Assembly (NCBI GenBank): GCA_903939765.1
Contig: CAJAIK010000094.1
Coordinates: 62,001 to 126,000 of the forward strand
Reading direction: 5' to 3'
Length of the DNA stretch: 64,000 nt
DNA from: an uncultured Chlorobiaceae bacterium
Lineage (GTDB): Bacteria; Bacteroidota; Chlorobiia; Chlorobiales; Chlorobiaceae
In this document: positions 57,477 through 64,000 of the stretch, piece after piece
Layout: each line of letters opens with the position of its first letter
Numbering within the stretch: the stretch's first letter is position 1
Notes under the pieces: model-generated
What the model saw: only the letters and a program-made list of their open reading frames with translations
What the model was told of the DNA's origin: nothing
Databases searched by the model: none
Made by a program: the position numbers and the translations under genes

Positions 57477-57526
57477 ATGTCCATAATAAAAAAGGCGCCA
57501 GTGGGCGCCTTTTTTATTATGGACAT
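57477..57526. terminator. Perfect bidirectional terminator between the M20 gene and fba
   Basis: A 23-bp perfect stem (57477-57499 with 57504-57526) encloses the loop AGTG. The inner GGCGCC/GGCGCC is flanked by A6 on the left and T6 on the right, so each strand reads a GC-rich hairpin followed by U-rich RNA. It lies 11 bp after the M20 stop and 15 bp before the end of fba. Confidence 0.93.
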
Positions 57527-57541
57527 TTGACATCAAAAGAA

Positions 57542-58516
57542 TCATGCTTTTCCGTTCGATCCGAGAACGTTGATGATTTTATGAACATAGAGTTTTTTGA
57601 GAGCATCACGGGCAGGTCCGAGATATTTCCTTGGATCAAACTCTTCGGGTTTTTCATCAAGCACTTTGCGGATCGCGGCCGTCATGGCAAGACGACCGTC
57701 GGAATCAATATTGATTTTGCATACCGCTGATTTGGCGGCAAGACGAAGCTGGTCTTCGCTGATACCAATTGCATCCTTCAGTTTTCCGCCATGCTCATTG
57801 ATCGTTTTAACCAACTCCTGTGGAACGGAGGAGGAGCCATGCAGCACAATGGGAAATCCAGGAATCCGGTGTTCAATTTCGGTAAGGATATCAAGGCGGA
57901 TTTTCGGATCTTCACCCGGCTTGAACTTGAAGGCGCCGTGTGAGGTGCCGATCGAGATGGCCAGACTGTCAACACCAGTTTTAGCAACAAAATCCTCAAC
58001 CTCTTCTGGTTGTGTATACGTATGATGGGCTGCTGAAACATCATCTTCAATTCCTGCCAGCACACCGAGTTCTCCCTCCACGGTGACATCGTACTGGTGG
58101 GCATAGGCAACAACTTTTTTAGTCAGTTCGATGTTATCCTCATAAGAAAGGTGTGAGCCGTCAATCATCACCGAAGAGAAGCCGGAATCAATGCAGTCTT
58201 TGCAGAGTTCGAAGCTGTCTCCGTGATCAAGATGAAGCACAATAGGAATGGGATTGCCGAGTTCAGCGGCATAAGCAACAGCTCCCTGAGCAAGAAAGCG
58301 CAGCAGGGTTTCGTTGGCATAGCTTCTGGCTCCCTTTGAAACCTGCAGAATAACGGGAGAGCCGGTTTCAGCGCATGCAAGAATGATGGCCTGCATCTGC
58401 TCAAGATTATTGAAGTTGTAGGCTGGGATTGCGTAACCGCCAGTTACAGCTTTTTTGAAGAGTTCCCGGCTGTTGCAGAGGCCGAGCTCTTTATAGCTGA
58501 TTTTTTTCTTTTCCAT
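57542..58516 (-). CDS. fba: Class II fructose-bisphosphate aldolase
   Basis: This zinc enzyme cleaves and forms fructose-1,6-bisphosphate. The 324-residue protein has GGYAIPAYNFNNLEQMQAI, the zinc-ligand segment VLHLDHGDSFE with its catalytic Asp, DGSHLSYEDNI, VEGELGVLAGIEDD and LHGSSSVPQE. The length matches the short type. ATG 58516 is the clear start. Confidence 0.95.
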   Translation of the reverse strand: MEKKKISYKELGLCNSRELFKKAVTGGYAIPAYNFNNLEQMQAIILACAETGSPVILQVSKGARSYANETLLRFLAQGAVAYAAELGNPIPIVLHLDHGDSFELCKDCIDSGFSSVMIDGSHLSYEDNIELTKKVVAYAHQYDVTVEGELGVLAGIEDDVSAAHHTYTQPEEVEDFVAKTGVDSLAISIGTSHGAFKFKPGEDPKIRLDILTEIEHRIPGFPIVLHGSSSVPQELVKTINEHGGKLKDAIGISEDQLRLAAKSAVCKINIDSDGRLAMTAAIRKVLDEKPEEFDPRKYLGPARDALKKLYVHKIINVLGSNGKA

Positions 58517-58676
58517 TGAATGCTTCTCTTTTATTTATTATTATGTGCGGTAATTTTTCTTCAGAATCTCTGCCGGTAAAGGCTTTTCGGATGCTCGCCA
58601 ATATAATTATATTCGTTCTCTTATTCAAGCAGCTTGACTGCGACTGTTAAACCTTTGAATCACCACGCAAAAAAAA

Positions 58677-60749
58677 ATGGTTAGAAAAAATCTGCTTCTC
58701 ATGATTGTTGCATTGGGAAGTACTGTACCGTTCTCTACAATACATGCCGGAACTGCCGCCCCAGCCGTAACCGTTGTGACTCTCAGACCAACTGCTGCCC
58801 AGGAAGAGGCGAGTAAATATATCAGTCAATATCTGCTGCAGAACCATTACAGGAAGATATCCGTCAATGACTCTCTTTCTCAGCAGATCCTTAATCGCTA
58901 TATCGACAATCTTGACGGCAGCAAAAGCTATTTTGTGGCAAGTGAGGTTGAAAGCCTCCGGCATGTATACGGAAACCGTATTGATGATGATTTTCTTGCC
59001 GGTAAGGCAAATGTAGGATTTGGAGTCTATAACTTCTTTCTTAAACGGGCAAAAGAAAAGATGCGGTATATGAAGGCAACCGCTGATACCGTGCGTTTTA
59101 ACTTTTCACTACCAGAAACCCTTGACCTCGACCGCAAGAGCGACCCCTGGCCCGCCGACCGGCGTCAACTCAGCGAGTTATGGAAAAAAGAGCTGAAATA
59201 CCAGTGGCTTAACCTGAAATATTCGGGAGAAAATAACAAGGGTATCCGGGAGGCTCTTGCAAGAAGCTTTACGAACCGGTTGAACCTTTTGAACCGCCAG
59301 AAACCTGAAGATGCTTTTCAGGCCTATACCTATGCCCTGACAACATCGTTTGATCCTCATACAAACTATTTTTCTCCAGACGAGTATCAAAACTTTCAGA
59401 TAGATATGAGTCGCTCTCTCGAGGGAATCGGAGCAAAACTGCAGACTGAAGGCGAGTATACCGTTGTTAACGAGGTTATTGCGGGAGGACCGGCATTTAA
59501 GAGCAATACACTGAAAAAAGGGGATAAAATTATTGGCGTCAGTCAGGGACGGAACGGTGAAGTTGTTGATGTCTTTGGCTGGAGAATCAATGATGTGGTC
59601 AAATTGATCCGAGGAAAGAAAAATACCATTGTCCGCCTGAAAATTCTCCCGGCAAGCCAGAGTGGACGGGGACCGGCTAAAATAGTCATGCTTTTGCGAG
59701 AGAAAGTCGACTTGCAGGAACAGGCCGCAAAGAAAAGCGTCATAGTGCAGAACGGAGAGCGAATCGGCGTTATTACCATACCTTCGTTTTATCTTGATTT
59801 TGAAGGTCAACAGCAGAACGCAGGCAATTTCAACAGCACAAGCCGTGACGTCGCCCGCATTCTGAATGAACTGAATACAGAACATGTTGATGGGATTGTC
59901 ATTGATCTTCGTGATAACGGAGGAGGCTCGCTTGAAGAGTCTGTGAATGTCACAGGACTGTTTATTCCTACGGGCCCTGTGGTGCAGATCAGCAACTCAG
60001 CAGGGGGAAAAATGGTGCTCAGGGACGAAGACCGAAGGGTGCTTTATAGTGGTCCCCTTGCAGTGCTTGTCAACCGTTACAGTGCATCAGCATCTGAAAT
60101 ATTTGCTGCAGCAATTCAGGATTACGGACGAGGTATTGTCATTGGCGAGAGGACGTTCGGAAAGGGAACTGTTCAAAGCCTCAAAAAACTTTCCGAGCTC
60201 AGATCGTTTACTTTTTTCGGAAAAAAGCCTGAACTTGGAGAGATCAAACTCACTGTTGCAAAATTTTACAGGATTTCTGGAGGCAGTACTCAGCATAAAG
60301 GTGTTGTGCCCGACATTATCATGCCTTCCATGATTGATACGTCGGTTGTTGGAGAGGATACGTATAGCAGCAGTCTGCCATGGAGCACTATCTCCCGTTC
60401 ATTTTATCGTCCGACAGGAGAGGTCGGCCCTGAAGAGATTGCCTTGCTTCGCCAAAAGCAGCAGGAACGGACTCTGAAGAGCCGTTATTACCAGAGTTAT
60501 CTGCATGACTTGAATACCCTGAACCAGATTCGCAAAAAAAAGGCAGTATCCCTTCAGGACTCGGCCTTCAAATCGGAAACAGAGAGGATAAAGCAGATTG
60601 AGGGTCAATGGATTGTTGATCAGGATTCGACCAAAAGCAAAAACAAGGATGTGCTGCTTAACCAGTCAGCCGCAGTTGTTTCGGACATGGTGGGACTTAA
60701 GGTGACCCAGCGGCACACGATTACCCGCTCGTTGCCTTCCCTGAATTAA
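58677..60749 (+). CDS. S41 carboxy-terminal (tail-specific) protease, copy 1
   Basis: The 690-residue protein starts with a cleavable signal peptide (LLLMIVALGSTVPFSTIHAG). It follows the Prc/Tsp layout: a long N-terminal helical domain ([36 protein letters not shown]), a PDZ domain near 245-330 ([24 protein letters not shown]), and the peptidase core with [16 protein letters not shown], catalytic Ser in [17 protein letters not shown] and Lys in TFGKGTVQS. It acts in the envelope. A close paralogue lies at 61626-63686 with tatA and a methyltransferase gene between them. Confidence 0.94.
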   Translation: MVRKNLLLMIVALGSTVPFSTIHAGTAAPAVTVVTLRPTAAQEEASKYISQYLLQNHYRKISVNDSLSQQILNRYIDNLDGSKSYFVASEVESLRHVYGNRIDDDFLAGKANVGFGVYNFFLKRAKEKMRYMKATADTVRFNFSLPETLDLDRKSDPWPADRRQLSELWKKELKYQWLNLKYSGENNKGIREALARSFTNRLNLLNRQKPEDAFQAYTYALTTSFDPHTNYFSPDEYQNFQIDMSRSLEGIGAKLQTEGEYTVVNEVIAGGPAFKSNTLKKGDKIIGVSQGRNGEVVDVFGWRINDVVKLIRGKKNTIVRLKILPASQSGRGPAKIVMLLREKVDLQEQAAKKSVIVQNGERIGVITIPSFYLDFEGQQQNAGNFNSTSRDVARILNELNTEHVDGIVIDLRDNGGGSLEESVNVTGLFIPTGPVVQISNSAGGKMVLRDEDRRVLYSGPLAVLVNRYSASASEIFAAAIQDYGRGIVIGERTFGKGTVQSLKKLSELRSFTFFGKKPELGEIKLTVAKFYRISGGSTQHKGVVPDIIMPSMIDTSVVGEDTYSSSLPWSTISRSFYRPTGEVGPEEIALLRQKQQERTLKSRYYQSYLHDLNTLNQIRKKKAVSLQDSAFKSETERIKQIEGQWIVDQDSTKSKNKDVLLNQSAAVVSDMVGLKVTQRHTITRSLPSLN

Positions 60750-60850
60750 GGCATATTGAAAGAAAATCAGGCATGGCGCGTATTTGATAAACGATGTGAA
60801 GAGAGATACATTGTTTTTTTGAAAATTGTTTTATCAATCACATAAAATTT

Positions 60851-60864
60851 GGGGGGGGATTACC
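60851..60864 (+). promoter_or_regulatory. Ribosome binding region with an eight-G tract before tatA
   Basis: Eight consecutive G (60851-60858) followed by ATTACC lead to the ATG at 60865. The tract can pair with the anti-Shine-Dalgarno and explains choosing this start over the longer frame from 60826. Length change of the tract would alter the Shine-Dalgarno spacing. Confidence 0.5.
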
Positions 60865-61080
60865 ATGTTTGGACTGGGTGGTCAGGAACTGTTGCTTATC
60901 CTGTTTGTCGTCCTGTTATTTTTCGGTCCTTCAAAACTACCTGAGTTGGCCCGGGGGCTGGGCAAAGGAATGAGGGAGTTTAAAAAAGCGCAAGCTGATC
61001 TCGAAAACGAATTCAACAAGGCCGTTGATACTGTCGCTTCAAAAGATGAAGAGGACACGTCGGCTAAAAAGAAAACATAA
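60865..61080 (+). CDS. tatA: Twin-arginine translocase subunit TatA/TatE
   Basis: The 71-residue protein begins [35 protein letters not shown] in pieces: a short membrane helix, the [11 protein letters not shown] hinge, and an amphipathic helix, followed by an acidic and basic tail ([12 protein letters not shown]). TatA oligomers form the pore of the Tat export pathway for folded proteins. tatC is not in the window. It lies between two S41 protease genes and 9 bp before the methyltransferase gene, so the two may be cotranscribed. Confidence 0.95.
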   Translation: MFGLGGQELLLILFVVLLFFGPSKLPELARGLGKGMREFKKAQADLENEFNKAVDTVASKDEEDTSAKKKT

Positions 61081-61089
61081 AATAAGTAC

Positions 61090-61608
61090 ATGCGTAAAAA
61101 GATATTGTTTCTGAAAAAATATTTAAAAAATCCTCAGAGTGTTGGTTCGGTCATACCCTCTTCAGAGTTTTTGGCAAAAGCTATTTGTAAATCAATTAAA
61201 GAGCTGGATCAAACCTCGGTTATTGAGATCGGGGCAGGAACCGGAGCAATCACAAAGCATATCTCAGGCTTCAATCCCTTGTTGGTTGAAATAGATCAGG
61301 AGTTCTGTGCCGTGCTTCGGCAAAATTATCCCCATTTAAAGACGATCAATTCATGTGCGTTGGAACAGTTGAAAAAAGTTGATGAGCGCTTCGGGCTGGT
61401 ACTCTCAATTCCGCTGATCAACAACCCGTTTAAATCTTCATTTGTCCCTATTATAAACACGCTATACGGTAACGGCCTCCTTAAATGGTGTGTCATGTAC
61501 ACGTATGGCCTCAAGAGTCCCCTTGGTGAAGTGGGTTTCCGGAGTAAAGTTAGAAAGCGGTTTGTCATCAAGAACATTCCACCAGCCTCAGTCTGGGTTT
61601 ACTCATAA
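61090..61608 (+). CDS. KsgA/PmtA-like methyltransferase
   Basis: The 172-residue protein has an N-terminal basic helix (RKKILFLKKYLKNPQSVGSVIPSS), motif I VIEIGAGTGAITKHI and an acidic ribose-binding residue in LLVEIDQEF. The motif IV region reads LVLSIPLINNPF, with hydrophobic surroundings, and differs from the N-L-P-Y of rRNA dimethyladenosine transferases. Short proteins of this style are often annotated as phospholipid N-methyltransferases (PmtA-type). The substrate is undecided between lipid and another target. Confidence 0.72.
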   Translation: MRKKILFLKKYLKNPQSVGSVIPSSEFLAKAICKSIKELDQTSVIEIGAGTGAITKHISGFNPLLVEIDQEFCAVLRQNYPHLKTINSCALEQLKKVDERFGLVLSIPLINNPFKSSFVPIINTLYGNGLLKWCVMYTYGLKSPLGEVGFRSKVRKRFVIKNIPPASVWVYS

Positions 61609-61625
61609 GATTATCATACACGGCA

Positions 61626-63686
61626 ATGCTTAGAAGAAGTCTCTTTCTTTTCATGATGGCATCGGGAAGTGTTACTCCACTTTTTGCTAAAAACATCGTG
61701 GATCCAGCCTCATTTAAAATTGCGACACTCCTCCGGCCGACTGCTGCGCAGAAGGAGGCTGTCAACTATATCAGTAAATATCTGTTGCAGAATCACTACA
61801 GGAAGGTTTCAGTCAATGACTCTCTTTCGCAGCAGATATTTAACCGTTATATCGATAATCTTGACGGCAGTAAAAGCTACTTTGTGGCAAGTGATGTTGA
61901 AAGTCTCAGAAAAATGTATGGCAGCAAGATTGATGACGAATTTCTTGCTGGCAAAGCAACTGCCGGATTTGACATTTACAACCTCTTTCTGAAACGGGCC
62001 AGGGAGAAAATGCGGTATATGACGGTTGCTGCCGATACCGTACGTCTCGATTTTTCATCACCAGAAACCCTTGATCTCGATCGCAAAAGCGATCCATGGC
62101 CCACTGACCTGCCTCAATTGAGCGAACTGTGGAGAAAAGAGCTGAAATATCAGTGGCTCAACCTGAAATATTCCGGAAAGAGTGACAAGGTCATTCGAGC
62201 GGAGCTTGCAAAAAGCTATAAAAGTCGTCTGAATCTTCTGAACCGCCAGAAGCCGGAAGATGCCTTTCACGCATACACGTATGCTTTGACAACCTCGTTC
62301 GACCCCCACACAAGCTATTTCTCTCCGGACGAATATCAAAACTTTCAGATCGACATGAGCCGTTCACTTGAGGGAATCGGCGCAAAACTCCAAACCGAAG
62401 GGGAGTATACCGTTGTCAATGAGCTGATTCCGGGTGGACCGGCATTCAAAAGCAATATCCTGAAAAAAGGTGATAAAATTATTGGTGTTGGTCAGGGAAA
62501 AGTTGCTGCTGTTATTGATGTCTCCGGTTGGAGAATCAATGATGTGGTAAAGCTGATCCGGGGAAACAAAGGCACCATTGTCCGCCTGAAAATCCTCTCG
62601 GCAAGCCAGGGTGGACGCGGGCCTGAAAAAATAATTGAACTTATACGCGACAAGGTCAACCTGCAGGAGCAGGCTGCACAGAAACGTATTGTTCTGCAGA
62701 ACACGAAAAAAATCGGCGTTATTACCATCCCGTCGTTTTACCTTGATTTTGAAGCTGAGCAGCAGAATACAGGCAATTACAACAGTACAAGCCGCGATGT
62801 CGCCCGTATTCTGGAGGAACTGAATGCAGAGCACGTTGACGGTATCGTTATTGATCTTCGTGATAATGGTGGTGGTTCGCTTGAAGAGTCTGTAAGTGTT
62901 ACCGGACTCTTTATTCCAAGTGGTCCCGTCGTTCAAATCAGTAATTCAATCGGCGGCAAAATGGTCCTCAAGGACGAAGACAGCAGGGTGCAGTATGGCG
63001 GACCGCTTGCCGTACTGGTCAATCGTTACAGTGCTTCGGCATCTGAAATTTTTGCGGCAGCCATTCAGGATTACGGCCGCGGTGTTGTTGTCGGTGAGAG
63101 AACGTTTGGGAAGGGAACCGTTCAAAGCCTCATCAAACTGTCAAGGCCAGACTCTTTGACCGGAAAACTACCTGGGCTTGGAGAGATAAAACTTACCATT
63201 GCAAAGTTTTACAGGATATCAGGAGGAAGCACTCAGCACAAAGGTGTTGAGGCGGATATTATCATCCCGTCCATGATCGATACGGCCAGAATTGGCGAGG
63301 ATACCTACACAAGCAGTCTGCCATGGAGCACACTCACCCCATCTTTTTATACAAGCACCTCAGAGATTAACCCTGAAAAAATTACTCTGCTTCGGCAACA
63401 TTTTCAGGAACGATCAGCAAAAGATTCCCTCTACCAAAGCTATCTGCGTGATCTTGATACCCTTGATCAAATTCGTAAAAAGAAGGCGGTCTCGCTTCAG
63501 GATGCGACAGCCAAATCGGAAACAGAGACAATAAAACGGATTGAAAAAGAGTGGTTCAAGGAGCCTGATTCCACCAAAGAGCTGACCAGAGACGAAGTAC
63601 TTAACCAGTCGGTATCCGTGGTTGCCGATCTGGCAGAGATAGAGGCAAGGCACCCGAAACTCAAAACTCTGCCATTATCGCATTAA
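61626..63686 (+). CDS. S41 carboxy-terminal (tail-specific) protease, copy 2
   Basis: The 686-residue protein is a close paralogue of the protein at 58677-60749, alignable almost without gaps over its full length. It has its own signal peptide ([16 protein letters not shown]), the same N-terminal domain ([20 protein letters not shown]), PDZ region, [16 protein letters not shown], and the Ser/Lys dyad ([26 protein letters not shown]). Differences cluster in the signal peptide, the region just before [12 protein letters not shown], and the C-terminal 100 residues. Both copies look catalytically intact. Its stop overlaps that of convergent argH by 3 bp. Confidence 0.94.
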   Translation: MLRRSLFLFMMASGSVTPLFAKNIVDPASFKIATLLRPTAAQKEAVNYISKYLLQNHYRKVSVNDSLSQQIFNRYIDNLDGSKSYFVASDVESLRKMYGSKIDDEFLAGKATAGFDIYNLFLKRAREKMRYMTVAADTVRLDFSSPETLDLDRKSDPWPTDLPQLSELWRKELKYQWLNLKYSGKSDKVIRAELAKSYKSRLNLLNRQKPEDAFHAYTYALTTSFDPHTSYFSPDEYQNFQIDMSRSLEGIGAKLQTEGEYTVVNELIPGGPAFKSNILKKGDKIIGVGQGKVAAVIDVSGWRINDVVKLIRGNKGTIVRLKILSASQGGRGPEKIIELIRDKVNLQEQAAQKRIVLQNTKKIGVITIPSFYLDFEAEQQNTGNYNSTSRDVARILEELNAEHVDGIVIDLRDNGGGSLEESVSVTGLFIPSGPVVQISNSIGGKMVLKDEDSRVQYGGPLAVLVNRYSASASEIFAAAIQDYGRGVVVGERTFGKGTVQSLIKLSRPDSLTGKLPGLGEIKLTIAKFYRISGGSTQHKGVEADIIIPSMIDTARIGEDTYTSSLPWSTLTPSFYTSTSEINPEKITLLRQHFQERSAKDSLYQSYLRDLDTLDQIRKKKAVSLQDATAKSETETIKRIEKEWFKEPDSTKELTRDEVLNQSVSVVADLAEIEARHPKLKTLPLSH

Positions 63687-64000
63687 AGCTCTTTTCTTGC
63701 CATCCCGATCTGCAGTGCAACAGAGTCAAAAGAGCAACTGCCATGTGTCCTCTTTGAGTTCACACTCACATCGGCCTTGAGGCAGTCGTAGATGTCCGGA
63801 TCAATAGCCTCACAGAACTCCCGGAACTTTTCTACCGGGATATTTGGCAGGGTAACATCCGAAGCAATACTCCAGGTGACAATTTTACCGGTAATGCGGT
63901 GAGCATCACGGAATGGAATCTGACGGCGCACAAGATATTCGGCTATTTCAGTAGCAAGGCTGAGATCTTCCGCCGTCAGTTTGGCCAGTCGTTCCTCCTT
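63683..64000 (-). CDS. argH: Argininosuccinate lyase, C-terminal part (runs off the window)
   Basis: The frame is open from the window edge (codon at 64000-63998) to the TAA at 63685-63683, about 105 codons. It reads [24 protein letters not shown], then [20 protein letters not shown] and a later [18 protein letters not shown] region, matching the C-terminal domain of argininosuccinate lyase (LV.RG.PFR.AH..VG..V; S..S....G...). The enzyme releases arginine and fumarate. The catalytic region lies outside the window. It converges on the second S41 protease gene with overlapping stop codons. Confidence 0.88.
   Translation of the reverse strand, partial: KEERLAKLTAEDLSLATEIAEYLVRRQIPFRDAHRITGKIVTWSIASDVTLPNIPVEKFREFCEAIDPDIYDCLKADVSVNSKRTHGSCSFDSVALQIGMARKEL

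Noticed and set aside
1..64000. CRISPR arrays, prophage, intact insertion sequences, rRNA genes
   Set aside because: No regularly spaced repeats, no integrase, transposase or phage structural genes, and no rRNA-like sequence were recognised.

Overview
The window looks like chromosomal DNA of a green sulfur bacterium (family Chlorobiaceae, Chlorobium/Pelodictyon type). This rests on protein style and gene content: a sulfide:quinone oxidoreductase family flavoprotein with its two redox cysteines, Bacteroidota/Chlorobiota-like versions of P-II and of a DUF4295-like small protein, weak Shine-Dalgarno signals, and moderate GC with T-rich spacers. No rRNA, CRISPR array, prophage or intact insertion sequence was seen. 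The genus cannot be fixed from the sequence alone.

Layout. 1-2.0 kb: end of an anti-sigma-type ATPase, then pgi and a strong terminator. 2.1-3.9 kb: leftward amtB-glnK ammonium module. 4.3-9.4 kb: leftward block with priA, adk, an unknown gene and rlmN. 9.8-13.2 kb: accessory stretch with a YdjM-like membrane protein, umuDC between two copies of a short palindromic repeat, and an unknown membrane protein. 13.6-21.8 kb: membrane-fused spermidine-synthase-like protein, NrnA-like phosphoesterase, pepA, a lipase-like hydrolase, a coiled-coil lipoprotein and ugd. 21.8-23.9 kb: leftward thiamin operon (tenI-like, thiE, thiD). 24.1-29.4 kb: a RidA-like protein, a 0.77-kb T-rich gene-free island, an S41 protease, two tandem START-domain proteins and rfaE1. 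29.5-33.0 kb: ffh-rpsP-rimM-trmD-rplS. 33.2-35.9 kb: a MutY-like glycosylase without an Fe-S loop, and an acyl-CoA ligase. 36.1-41.2 kb: a tight five-gene surface-sugar operon that includes a KdnB/KdnA-like pair. 41.2-42.5 kb: tRNA-Cys, gene debris and an orphan HigA-like antitoxin. 42.5-50.5 kb: SQR with a 52-aa partner, a DUF218 protein, a hybrid histidine kinase whose phospho-acceptor histidine reads as tyrosine, a BMP lipoprotein, an epimerase, a methyltransferase and a DUF4295-like protein. 50.6-58.5 kb: pyrC, then 5-FCL-ppk1-rpiB-CBS packed with overlaps, an M20 amidohydrolase, and fba across a perfect bidirectional terminator. 58.7-64 kb: two S41 protease paralogues flanking tatA and a methyltransferase, and the 3' part of argH.

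Most of the window is housekeeping. The most promising observations are the CMP-sugar/KdnAB-like operon, the histidine kinase with a His-to-Tyr change, the duplicated S41 proteases around tatA, the MutY relative lacking its Fe-S cysteines, and the repeat-flanked umuDC. No clearly new multi-gene system can be demonstrated from sequence reading alone; the sugar operon is the best candidate for an incompletely described pathway.
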